From: JAGVSZ01 sp963747775 | Lineage (GTDB): Bacteria; Pseudomonadota; Gammaproteobacteria; Burkholderiales; SG8-39 | Direction: 5' to 3' | NCBI GenBank assembly: GCA_963747775.1 | Contig: CAVVGT010000016.1 | Coordinates: 434,001-498,000, forward strand | Length of the DNA stretch: 64,000 nucleotides | Notes under the pieces: model-generated | Told to the model about the DNA's origin: nothing | Database searches by the model: none | What the model saw: only the letters and a program-made list of their open reading frames with translations | In this document: one piece after another, positions 41,676-51,056 of the stretch | Numbering within the stretch: position 1 is the stretch's first letter | Layout of the letters: each line of letters starts with the position of its first letter | Made by a program: the position numbers and the translations under genes

Positions 41676-44614
41676 CTAGGCCAGCGCGTTCTCCAGCACG
41701 CGCGCCACGTGAAGCGCCTCGCGCCCGGCGCCGTCGCGGATCTGATGGCGGCAGCTCGTGCCGTCGGCCACGATCAGCGTGCCGGGCTCGGCCGCGCGCA
41801 CTTTCGGCAGCAGCGAGGCCTCCGCCATCTTCATCGACACGGCATAGTGCTTCGCGTCGTAGCCGAACGCGCCCGCCATCCCGCAGCAGCTCGACTCGAT
41901 CGTCTCGACCGCGAGCCCGGGCACGAGCGCGAGCGCGCGCTCCACCGCACCCATCGCGCCGAACGCCTTCTGGTGGCAATGGCCGTGCAGGAGGGCCTTC
42001 TTCTCCGCGAGCGGCTTGAGCTTCAGCGCGAGGCGCCCGGCATCGGCCTCGCGCACCAGGAACTCCTCGAAGAGCAGCGCGTTCAACGCGAGCGTTCCCG
42101 CGGCTTCGTCGGGGAGCATCGACAGGAACTCGTCGCGCAGGCCGAACAGGCACGACGGCTCGAGGCCCACGACGGGAATGCCGCGCGCGACGTACGGCGC
42201 GAGCGCCTCGACCATGCGCCGGGCTTCGGCGCGCGCCTCGTTCACCATGCCGGCGGCCAGGAAGGTCCGGCCGCAGCAAAGCGGTCGCCGGCCGTCGGCC
42301 GCGCGTGCGACGTGCACGCGGTAGCCGGCCGCTTCCAGGACGCGGAGCGCGGCGTGTGCGTTCTCCGGCTCGAAGTAGTTGTTGAACGTGTCGGCCAGCA
42401 GCACGACGTCGCACGCCTCCGGCGAGCGCACCTGGTAGCGCCCGGCGGCGGAGCGCAGGAACGGCCGTGCGCGCCACACCGGCAGCCGGCGCTGCGCGGA
42501 GAGCCCGACGAGCCGCTCGGTGAGCGTCGCGACGAGCGGCACGTGGTCGCGCAGGTTCAGCATCCAGGCCAGGCGCGACGCGACCGACGCGTAGCGCGGC
42601 AGGAACGCGACCAGCCGATCCTTTAGCGACCGGCCGTGGCGTCCGTGATAGTGATGCAGGAACTCGATCTTCATCTTCGCCATGTCGACGCCGGTCGGAC
42701 ACTCGCGCTTGCAGCCCTTGCACGAGACGCACAGCGACATCGTCTCGTAGAGCGCGTCCGACGTGAACGCTTCGGGGCCGAGCTGGCCGGAGACGGCGAG
42801 CCGCAGCGTGTTGGCGCGGCCGCGCGTGAGATGCTGCTCGTCGCCGGTTGCGCGGAACGACGGGCACATCGTGCCGGCGTCGAACTTGCGGCAGTGGCCG
42901 TTGTTGTTGCACATCTCGACCGCCGCCGCGAAGCCCTGTGACTGCGCGCCCGGCACGCTCCACTCGGACCAGTCGAGCGCGGTGTCGAGCTTGCGTGGCG
43001 CATAGCCTGGCTTGAACCGGAAGAGCGTCCGGTCGTCCATCTTCGTCGGCCGCACGATCTTGCCGGGGTTCATCAACCCTTTCGGGTCGAACAGCGCTTT
43101 GATCTCGCCGAGCGTACGCGTCAACCGGGCGCCGACGATCGGCTCGATCCACTCCGAGCGCACCAGGCCGTCGCCGTGCTCGCCCGAGTACGCCCCCTTG
43201 AATTCGCGCACCATCGCGCACGCCTCCTCCGCGATGGCGCGCATCTTCTCCGCGCCGTCGGCCCGCATGTCGAGGATCGGCCGCACGTGCAGCGTGCCGA
43301 CGGACGCATGCGCGTACCAGGTGCCGCGCGTCCCGTGCTTCTCGAACACGCGCGTGAGCCGGTCGGTGTACTCGGCGAGGTGCTCGAGCGGCACCGCACA
43401 ATCCTCGATGAAGGACACGGGCTTGCCGTCGCCCTTCATCGACATCATGATGTTGAGGCCGGCCTTGCGGACCTCCCACACTTCCTTCTGGAGCTTCGCG
43501 TCGGTGATCTCGACGACGCTGTCGGGGAGGCCGAGGTCGCCCATGAGTTCGACCAGTCGCGCGAGCTTGGTGACCTGGGCCGCGCGGTCGTCGCCCGCGA
43601 ACTCGACCAGCAGGATCGCCGCCGGCTCGCCGCGCACGAACTGGCGCACGGTCGGCTCGAACGCCCGGATTGCCGCGGGCGAGATCGATCATCGTGCGGT
43701 CGACGAGCTCCACGGCGTCCGGATCGAGCTTGACGATGTGCTGCGCGCTCTCCATCGCGCGGTAGAACGTCGGGAAGTGGCAGACGCCGAGCGTCTTGTG
43801 TTTCGGGAGCGACGCGAGCTTCAGCGTCAGGCGCTTCGAATACGCGAGCGTGCCCTCGGAGCCGACCAGGAGATGCGCGAGGTTGTGCGGCAGGTGGGGT
43901 TGCACCATGTCGATGTTGTAACCCTGCACGCGGCGCAGGACCTTCGGCCACCGCGCCGCGATCTCGTCGGCCTCGCGACGCACGATCGCGTGCAGCTTCG
44001 CCGCCAGGGCCCGGTACGCGACCGGGCCGGCCGCGACCTCGTCGCTCGGGCCGAACCGGAACTCGGTGCCGTCGGCGAGGCGCGCGTCGATCGCGGCGAC
44101 GTTGTGCACCATGTTGCCGTAGCGGATCGAGCGCGAGCCGCACGAGTTGTTGCCCGCCATGCCGCCGAGGGTGGCCTGCGCGGACGTCGAAACGTCCACC
44201 GGAAACCAGAGCCCGTGCGGGCGCAGATACGCATTCAGCCGGTCGAGCACGATGCCGGGCTGCACCGTGACCGTCGCGCGCGCCGGGTCGAACTCGACCA
44301 CGTCGCGTCAGGTGTTTCGAATGATCGATGACCAGCGCCGCACCGACCGTCTGGCCGCATTGCGAGGTGCCGGCGCCGCGGGGCAGGACCGGCACGCCCG
44401 CCTCGAGCGCCAGCTCCATCGCGCGGACCGCGGCGGCTTCGGTCCGGGGCACCACGACGCCGACCGGCTCGACCTGGTAGATCGACGCGTCGGTGGCGTA
44501 CCGGCCGCGACTCGCGCGGTCGAACAGCACCTCGCCTTCGACCTCGCGCTTCAGCCGCTGTGCGAGGCCCGACGCGGCTGCGCCGGGATGGAATTCCAGC
44601 CGGTGGAGGTTCAT
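41676..44614 (-). pseudogene. FAD-binding/4Fe-4S 2-hydroxyacid dehydrogenase (GlcD-GlcF fusion), two frameshifts
   Basis: About 978 residues in three frames. The first segment (44614 to about 44307) is the FAD-domain start, with DRASRGRYATDASIYQ and VPVLPRGAGTSQCGQTVG. The second (about 44305 to 43675) has TLGGMAGNNSCGSRSIRYG, part of the PCMH FAD-binding site. The third (43670 to 41676) has the FAD-oxidase C-terminal domain, EHGDGLVRSEWI, the 4Fe-4S motif CVSCKGCKRECP, and CC-domain sequences CGRTFLAAG and SCCGMAG. This architecture is that of YdiJ and related D-2-hydroxyglutarate/D-lactate/glycolate dehydrogenases. Both breaks are explained by single extra bases near 44307 and 43670. The ATG overlaps the FrnE-like gene stop (ATGA). 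Sequence error is more likely than decay. Confidence 0.85.
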
Positions 44615-45261
44615 TCCCGGGGCGTCGCCTGCGACTGCCTCATCGCATCGAGCAAGGTCTCCGCCGGATGCGCGCCGGACACCGCTAGGCGACCGTTGAA
44701 GACGAAGAACGGCACGCCCTCGATCCCGAGCTCGCGCGCGCGCTGGTCCTCGGCCGAAGCGAGATCGCGCGCGTTCGAGTTGTCGAGCCATGCCTCGACT
44801 TCCGTGCGGTCGAGACCGGCGCCGGTCGCGATCGCCACCAGGCTGCCGCGCAGCGTGAGGTCCACGCCGTCGAAGAAGTAAGCGCGAAAGAGCGCCTCGA
44901 CGAGCGCGTCCTGCGCGCCGCGCGCCTGGGCGAGCTCGATGAGGCTGTGCGCGGCGAGTGTGTTGGGCTGACGCACGATGCGATCGAACGCGAACGGGAG
45001 GCCGACCTCGCGGCCGACCGCGCTCACGCGGCCGTACACCGCGCCGCCCTGCGCGCCGAACTTGCGCTGCACGTACTCCTCGCGCGCCATGCCCTCGTCC
45101 GGCATGCCGGGGTTGAGCTGGAAGGGCCGCCAGGTCACCTCCGGCGCCGGCGCGTCGGGATGTTCCTTCGCGTACAGCGCGAGCGCCTCCTCGAGCCGCC
45201 GCTTGCCGATGAAGCACCATGGGCAAACAACATCCGAGACGACGTCAATCGTAAGCGCCAT
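44611..45261 (-). CDS. DsbA-family oxidoreductase, FrnE-like
   Basis: 216 residues without signal peptide, so cytoplasmic. The thioredoxin-fold active site is VVCPWCFIGKRRLE near residue 12 (C-P-W-C). It has the FrnE segments VTWRPFQLNPGMP near 45, NTLAAHSLIELAQ near 100 and GVPFFVFNGRLAVSGAHPAETLL near 180-205. FrnE-like proteins are disulfide or glutathione-dependent isomerases, with several linked to polyketide or stress functions. It overlaps the GntR gene by 17 nt upstream and the dehydrogenase gene by 4 nt downstream, so it is embedded in that operon. Its specific role there is unclear. Confidence 0.88.
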   Translation of the reverse strand: MALTIDVVSDVVCPWCFIGKRRLEEALALYAKEHPDAPAPEVTWRPFQLNPGMPDEGMAREEYVQRKFGAQGGAVYGRVSAVGREVGLPFAFDRIVRQPNTLAAHSLIELAQARGAQDALVEALFRAYFFDGVDLTLRGSLVAIATGAGLDRTEVEAWLDNSNARDLASAEDQRARELGIEGVPFFVFNGRLAVSGAHPAETLLDAMRQSQATPRE

Positions 45262-45928
45262 CGTTCGCTCCTTCTGTGTCGACGGCGGCCAGCACCGCCG
45301 TCATCTTCGCCCCGAGGTGCTCGGAGAGCAGGCGTTGCAGCCGCGCGCCGTCGCGCGCGGCGAGCGCAGCGAGGATCTCTTCGTGCTCGGCCACGGCCTG
45401 GTCCCAGCGCCCGCGCGAGAGATTGGCCAGGTAGCGGGCGCGCCGCACGTGCGCATTCAACGTGCCGTAGGTCGCGGCGAGCGTCGCGTTGCCGCTCGCC
45501 GCGACAATCGCGAGGTGGATCGCCTGGTTGCACCGGAAGTAGCCCGCGAGGTCGCCGCGCGCATGGCACGCGAGCATCTCGAAGTGCAGCGCGCGGATCT
45601 CGGCGAGCTGCGCCTCGGTGCCGTTGCGGCAGGCCAGCTGTCCGGCGAGCGCCTCGAGCGCGCCCATCACCTCGAAGGTCTCGCGTACCGCGGCAAGCGT
45701 GAGCCGCGTGACGCTCGCGCCGCGATTGGGCTGCAGGGCCACCAGCCCCTCGGAGGCAAGGCGCTTGATCGCTTCGCGAAGCGGCGTGCGCGAGACGCCG
45801 AGGCGCTCGCACAGCACGCGCTCGACCAGCTTCGCGCCGGGCACTAGCTCGCCCTGCACAATCATGTCGCGTAGGCGCTCGGTCGCATCCTCGTGCAGCA
45901 GCCGTGGGGACAGGGAAATATCGTTCAT
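45245..45928 (-). CDS. GntR-family transcriptional regulator, FadR/FCD subfamily
   Basis: 227 residues from the ATG at 45928. The N-terminal winged helix has VERVLCERLGVSRTPLREAIKRLASEGLVALQPNRGASV, the classical GntR motif. The C-terminal all-helical FCD domain has the metal-ligand pattern: Asp near residue 100, His in NQAIHLAIVAASGN and H in VAEHEEILAAL. FCD regulators sense organic acids such as glycolate, lactate or gluconate. Longer starts (ATG 45946, GTG 45961) would place the operator at 45937-45951 inside the gene, so the short start is preferred. It heads the minus-strand operon and is divergent from the aminotransferase gene. Confidence 0.88.
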   Translation of the reverse strand: MNDISLSPRLLHEDATERLRDMIVQGELVPGAKLVERVLCERLGVSRTPLREAIKRLASEGLVALQPNRGASVTRLTLAAVRETFEVMGALEALAGQLACRNGTEAQLAEIRALHFEMLACHARGDLAGYFRCNQAIHLAIVAASGNATLAATYGTLNAHVRRARYLANLSRGRWDQAVAEHEEILAALAARDGARLQRLLSEHLGAKMTAVLAAVDTEGANDGAYD

Positions 45929-45936
45929 CACAGTTA

Positions 45937-45951
45937 TTGTATGCATTTTGG
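45937..45951. promoter_or_regulatory. Candidate GntR operator 1 over gntR promoter
   Basis: On the minus strand reads CAAAATGCATACAAT. It shares the core TGCATACAA with the second site at 46009-46025, in the form typical of FCD-GntR operators (TTGTATACAA-like). It overlaps a TACAAT -10 (45942-45937), for which TTGCGT 18 bp upstream is the -35. Transcription would begin about 2-3 nt before the ATG at 45928, implying a leaderless or near-leaderless message. Binding here would be autorepression. Confidence 0.5.
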
Positions 45952-45981
45952 GATGCCCCACGCAATCCTTAAATCAATAGG

Positions 45982-46010
45982 TTGAGTAGGTTATTGCCGC
46001 GCCGCATCAT
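45982..46010 (+). promoter_or_regulatory. Candidate promoter of aminotransferase-TRAP operon
   Basis: TTGAGT at 45982-45987 and CATCAT at 46005-46010 are 17 bp apart. The -10 is weak. It is directly followed by operator 2, so a bound GntR protein would cover the start site. Confidence 0.3.
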
Positions 46011-46025
46011 TTTGCATACAAAAAG
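46009..46025. promoter_or_regulatory. Candidate GntR operator 2 before aminotransferase-TRAP operon
   Basis: ATTTTGCATACAAAAAG has arms TTTTG and CAAAA around CATA, a near-perfect palindrome. The core TGCATACAA is identical to operator 1 on the other strand, 70 bp away. It lies in the 5' region of the plus-strand operon about 65 bp before the aminotransferase ATG. Confidence 0.55.
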
Positions 46026-46087
46026 GGCTTGCGTCTTCGAGCGTCTCGGCGCTAGCATCCGTGCTCTCCCCACGCCTCGGAGCGCCC

Positions 46088-47299
46088 ATGACCTACCGCA
46101 GCGGCCGCCACTTCCTGCAGATTCCCGGCCCGACCAACGTGCCCGACCGCGTGCTGCGCGCCATCGACCTGCCGACCATGGACCATCGCGGTCCGGACTT
46201 CGCGGTGCTCGGCCTCGAGGTCCTCGAGGGACTCCGGACCGTGTTCAAGACCGCGCAGCCGGTCGTGATCTATCCCGGCCTCTGGAACCGGCGCCTGGGA
46301 GGCCGCGCTGGTCAACACGCTTTCGCCCGGCGACCGGGTGCTGATGGTGGAGACCGGCCACTTCGCGACGCTCTGGAACAGGATGGCGACGAAGCTCGGC
46401 CTCGTCACCGAGTTCGTGCCCACCGACTGGCGCCGCGGCGCCGATCCGGCCGCGATCGAGGCGAAGCTGACGCGAGGACCGAGGGCCACGCGATCAAGGC
46501 GGTGTGCGTCGTGCACAACGAGACCTCGACCGGGGCGACGAGCCGCATCGGGCTCGATCCGCAAGGCGATCGACGCGGCGCGCCATCCGGCGCTGCTGCT
46601 GGTCGACACGATCTCGTTCGCTCGCCTCGATCGACTACCGCCACGACGAATGGGGCGTGGACGTCACCGTGGCCGGCTCGCAGAAGGGGCTGATGCTGCC
46701 GCCAGGCCTTTCGTTCAACGCGGTGAGCGAGAAGGCGCGCAAGGCTTCAGCGGGCGCGAAGCTGCCGCGGTCCTACTGGGACTGGGAGGAGATGCTCGCG
46801 TCCAACAAGACCGGCTACTTCCCCTACACGCCGGCGACGAACCTGCTCTACGGGCTGCGCGAGGCGTTGCGCATGCTGCAGGAGGAGGGCCTGGAGAATG
46901 TCTTCGCGCGCCACGACCGCCATGCCGAGGCGACGCGCCGCGCGGTGCGCGCCTGGGGCCTCGAGGTCCTGTGCGCGGTGCCGGAGGAGTATTCGAGTTC
47001 GCTCACGGCGGTGATGACGCCGCGCCGGCCACGACGCCGATCACGTGCGCAAGGTGATCCTCGAAGCCTTCGACATGTCGCTCGGCACCGGCCTTGGGAA
47101 GCTCGCCGGCAAGGTGTTCCGCATCGGCCACCTCGGCGACTTCAACGACCTCACGCTCGCGGGCACGCTCGCCGGCGTCGAGATGGGCCTCGGGTTGGCC
47201 GGGGTGCCGCACAAGAAGGGCGGCGCGCAGGCTGCGCTGGACTACCTGGCCGAGGTGCGCGCGCAAACCCGCGCGCAAGGCGGCGTAGAACAACACTAG
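46088..47299 (+). pseudogene. Serine-glyoxylate/alanine-glyoxylate-type aminotransferase, multiply frameshifted
   Basis: About 400 residues of a class V PLP aminotransferase. The first frame reads YRSGRHFLQIPGPTNVPDRV, then PTMDHRGPDFAVL, the serine-glyoxylate aminotransferase hallmark. The PLP Lys is in VAGSQKGLMLPPG near residue 200. Six single-base insertions (near 46280, 46471, 46486, 46553, 46617 and 47025) shift the frame. Removing them gives a continuous protein whose end is in frame with TAG at 47297. Expected reaction: transfer of the amino group of Ser or Ala to glyoxylate, giving glycine. First gene of the GntR-divergent operon. Many errors in short space suggest the real gene is intact. 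Confidence 0.8.
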
Positions 47300-47367
47300 A
47301 ATCGCTGCACGTCCGCAGCCGGCCGGGAAGAGCTGGCGCAGGCCCAACCAACAAAGGAGGAAGCACC

Positions 47368-48359
47368 ATGAAGCGTCGTTTCGCACCACGGGCGCTCGCC
47401 GTCCTCGCAGTCCTCGCGGGGCCGTTCGCCCTGTCCGCATACGCCCAGATCGAGATCAAGTTCGGCCACGTCGGCGAGCCCGGCTCGCTCTTCGCGGCCA
47501 GTCCGCCGACGAGTTCGCGAAGCGCGCCAACGCCAAGCTCGGGCAACAAGGCCAAGGTCGTCGTCTTCGGCTCGAGCCAGCTGGGCGGCGACAAGGAGCT
47601 GCTGCAGAAGCTCAAGCTCGGCACCGTCGACATGGCCGCTGCCGTCCACGGTGATGTCCTCCGAGGCCGATCTGTTCGGCGTCTTCGAGATGCCCTACCT
47701 GGTGAAGGACCGCGCGCACATGGCGAAGATCGAGAAGGACGTCTTCTGGCCGAAGATCGCGCCCGAGGCCGAGAAGAAGGGCCTCAAGGTGATCGCGGTG
47801 TGGGAGAACGGCTACCGCCACATCACCAACTCCAAGCGCCCGATCAACACGCCCGGCGGACCTGCAGGGCATCAAGCTGCGCGTGCCCGAGGGCAAGTGG
47901 CGCGTGAAGATGTTCCAGGCCTACGGCGCCAACCCCTCGCCGATGAAGTTCTCCGAGGTGTTCACCGCGCTGCAGACCGGCGTCATGGACGGCCAGGAGA
48001 ACCCGTTCACGCAGATCTACAGCGCCAAGTTCCAGGAGGTGCAGAAGTACCTCTCGCTCACCGGGCACGTGTACACGCCGGCCTACGTGACGGTGGGCGC
48101 GAAGAAGTGGGCAGCGCTGCCGGCCGACGTGCGCAAGATCCTCGAGGACACCGCGAAGGAGACGCAGGCCTACGTCTACGAGAAGGCGGCGAAGGACGAC
48201 GAGGAGCTGCTCGGCAAGATCAAGGCCGCCGGGGTGCAGGTGAACACGCCCAACAAGGACGCCTTCATCGCCGCCTCGAAGCCGGTGTACGAGGAGTTCG
48301 CCAAGGAAGTCGCGGGCTCCAAGGAAGTCATCGATCGCGCCATCGCCCTCGGCAAGTAG
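47368..48359 (+). pseudogene. TRAP transporter binding protein, DctP family, multiply frameshifted
   Basis: About 329 residues. Signal peptide APRALAVLAVLAGPFALSAYAQ, mature start IEIKFGHVGEPGSLFA. The next segment, SADEFAKRANAKLG, is readable only in a shifted frame (about 47500-47540), and NKAKVVVFGSSQLGGDKELL returns to the first. Extra bases near 47638 and 47856 shift again: MSSEADLFGVFEMPYLVKDR and, after the latter, LRVPEGKWRVKMFQAYGANP with the likely ligand-carboxylate Arg of LRVP. AAGGAGG lies 7 nt before the ATG. It should supply a C2-C6 carboxylate or hydroxyacid to the DctQM permease downstream. The corrected protein is complete. Confidence 0.8.
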
Positions 48360-48363
48360 ACGG

Positions 48364-48868
48364 ATGACGCTCGAGTCGTTCCGCCGGGGATACGAGCGCT
48401 TCCTCGAGTGGATCTGCATCGCGCTCATGGTCGCGCTCGCCGCCGAGGTGACGGCGGGCGTGATCTTCCGCTACTCGCGGCCACTCGCTCGTCTGGTATG
48501 ACGAGGTCGCCACCATCCTGCTGGCCTGGGTGACGTTCTACGGCTCGGCGCTGGCGGTCCTCAAGCACGCGCACATGGGCGTGCCCGAGATCGTGAGGAT
48601 GCTGCCGCCCGGCCCGCGGGTCGCCGCCGCCGTCGTCGCGCAGCTGTGCACGCTGGCCTTCTTCGTGCTGCTCGCCTGGGTGGGCTATTCGGTCCTCGAG
48701 ATCCTCGCGACCGACCAGCTCGTTTCGCTGCCGGCGGTCTCGGTGGCCTACGCGAACTCGGCGGTCCCGATCGGCGCGGTCCTGTTCGTGGTGGGCCAGC
48801 TGCTGGTGTTTCCCGAGGTGCTGCGCGAAGCGCGCGGCGAAGCGCCGCGCGCCGAGGAGTCCGCATGA
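48364..48868 (+). pseudogene. TRAP transporter small permease, DctQ family, frameshifted
   Basis: About 167 residues, four membrane helices. The first frame has RRGYERFLEWICIALMVALAAEVTAGVIFRYS. After one extra base near 48478 the frame continues SLVWYDEVATILLAWVTFYGSALAVLKHAHMGVPEIVRM, including the conserved W-D-E-V of DctQ, and ends at 48868. ATG at 48364 is 5 nt after the dctP stop, and the stop overlaps the dctM ATG (ATGA). Without the extra base the protein is full length. Confidence 0.8.
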
Positions 48869-50150
48869 TCGGCTTCCTCGTCTTCGTCTGCGTGGTCGTG
48901 CTGGTGCTGATCAACGTGCCGATCGCCGTGGCGCTTTGCATCGCGTCGGTCGTGGCGATGCTCACGACCCAGGGTGTCGCGAGCCTGCCCAACGTGCCGC
49001 TCGCGCTCTACCAGGGCGCGACCAGCTTTCCGCTGATCGCGATCCCGCTCTTCATCCTCGCCGCCGCGATCATGAACACCTCGGGGATCTCGCACCGGCT
49101 GATCGACTTCTGCCAGGCGCTCGTCGGCTGGATGAGAGGCGCGCTCGCCCAGGTGAACGTGCTGAGCCACATGTTCTTCGCGGAGATCTCGGGCTCGGCC
49201 GTCGCGGGCGTGGCCGCCACCGCGTCCATCATCATGCCCGCCATGAAGAAGCGCGGTTACCCGGGCCCCTTCACGGCCGCGGTGACCTCGTCCACGGCCA
49301 CGCTCGCGATCATCATCCCGCCGTCGATCCCGATGATCCTCTACGCGGTCATGGCGGGCACTTCGGTGGTGCAGATGTTCGTGGCCGGCATCGTGCCCGG
49401 CCTGCTCGCCGCATTCGGCTTCATGGGCCTGTGCTACTGGTACGCGATCCGGTACAACTGGCCGGTGGAGCAGATCTTCGAGTGGGGCAAGCTCTGGACG
49501 CGCCTTCAAGGACGCGTTCTGGGCGCTCACGCTGCCGATCATCATCCTCGGCGGCATCTTCGGCGGCATCGTCACGGCGACCGAAGGCGCGGCGCTCGCG
49601 GTCGTCGCGGCCCTCTTGGTGGGCGGCGTGGTCTATCGCGAGCTCAACTGGGCGCGGCTGCGCGAGGCGATCATCGACGGGCACGGTGCAGACCGGCACC
49701 GTGATGCTGCTGGTCGCGGCCTCGGCCCTGCTCGGCCTCTACCTCACGGAGGTGCAGCTTCCGCAACGCATCGCGGCGACGATGCTCTCCATCACGAGCG
49801 AGAAGTGGGCCATTCTCGCGATCCTCAACGTCTTCTTCCTCATCATCGGGATGTTCCTGCACTCGGCGGCCGCCATCGTCCTGGTGGTGCCGATCGTGAT
49901 GCCGGCGGTGACCGCGGCGGGGATCGATCCGGTCCATTTCGGCGTGATCGTGACGCTCAACCTCGCCATCGGCCAGCAGACGCCGCCCGTGGCGAGCGTG
50001 CTGCTGCTCACCTGCTCGATCGCGAAGGAGAGCGTCTGGGACGTGACCAAGGCGAACATCCCGTTCATCGGCGTGCTGCTCGCCACGCTTCTGCTGATCA
50101 CCTACGTGCCCGTCGTCACGCTGGGCCTGGTGAACGTGTTCTACCGCTAG
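48865..50150 (+). pseudogene. TRAP transporter large permease, DctM family, two frameshifts
   Basis: About 428 residues, twelve hydrophobic segments. Intact parts: LVFVCVVVLVLINVPIAVALCIASV, then VLSHMFFAEISGSAVAGVAATASIIMPAM and ITSSTATLAIIIPPSIPMILYAVMAG-like core, and the end NLAIGQQTPPVASVLLLTC. Single extra bases near 49500 and 49681 shift the frame twice; between them the third frame encodes AFWALTLPIIILGGIFGGIVTATEGAALAV. Corrected, the frame ends with TAG at 50148. The sequence family (YiaN/DctM) matches carboxylate and sugar-acid carriers. Confidence 0.82.
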
Positions 50151-50153
50151 TCG

Positions 50154-50936
50154 ATGGGCGAAACCGATCCTCGTCGAACGCGACGGAGCGATCGCGACCG
50201 TCACCCTGAACAAGCCCGAGAGGCTGAACGCGCTCGACCGCTCGATGTGGAAGCGGCTGGGCGAGGTCTTCGGCGAGCTCGACCGCGACGAATCCGTGCG
50301 CTGCATCGTGATCCGCGGCGCGGGCGACAAGGCCTTCGCGCGCGGGCGCCGACATCTCGGAGTTCGCCAACGAGCGCTCCAATGTCGCGCAGGCGAAGCG
50401 TTACGGCGCGGATGTCGCGGCAGTCGCTGCGCGCGCTCGCCGAGTGCCGGCATCCGACCCTGGCGCTGATCCACGGCGTCTGCGTCGGCGGCGGCCTGGT
50501 GATGGCCGCGCAATGCGACCTGCGCATCTGCGGCGAGTCCGCGCGCTTCGGCGTGCCGATCAAGAAGCTCGGGCTGACGGAGGCGTACGACGAGATGCAG
50601 GGGATGATGCGCGTGATCGGGCCCGCGGCGAGCCTCGAGATCCTGCTCGAGGGGCGCGTCTTCGACGCGCGCGAGGCCTACGAGAAGGGGCTCGTCACCC
50701 GCGTGGTGCCCGACGCCAGGGTGGACGAGGAGGCGTTCGCGACCGCGCGGCGCATCGCCGACGGCGCCCCGCTGGTCGCGCGCTGGCACAAGAAGTTCGC
50801 GCGGCGGCTGGCCGACGCGCGCCCGCTCACCGCCGAGGAATACGACGAAGGCTTCGCGTGCTTCGACACCGAGGACTTCCGGATCGGCTACCGGGCATTT
50901 CTCGACAAGAAGAAGCCCGAGTTCAAGGGCCGCTGA
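50154..50936 (+). pseudogene. Enoyl-CoA hydratase/isomerase family protein, multiply frameshifted
   Basis: About 259 residues. With three extra bases removed (near 50163, 50341 and 50410), the N-terminus reads ILVERDGAIATVTLNKPERLNALD and FAAGADISEF, the oxyanion-hole region of the crotonase fold. From about 50412 the intact frame has HGVCVGGGLVMAAQCDLRICG, RFGVPIKKLGL and the C-terminal FDTEDFRIGYRAFLDKKKPEFKGR. That ending is typical of enoyl-CoA hydratase-like proteins. Position 6 nt after dctM suggests it is part of the same operon. The acyl-CoA substrate is unknown. Confidence 0.8.
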
Positions 50937-51056
50937 ACCTGCGGCAGCGCAGGATTGACGGTAAGGGCGGGGGTCGCCAGACTACGCGGCCAACCCAGCC
51001 GGCAGGGTTCAGACCAGACGCCGGCATCGACCATTGAGAGGAAGGAGCAAGAGACC

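Noticed and set aside
46280..50411. Programmed frameshifting or recoding in the TRAP operon
   Set aside because: Far too many shifts at unrelated sequences, no slippery sites or downstream pseudoknots seen, and all in the insertion direction. Sequence error is simpler.
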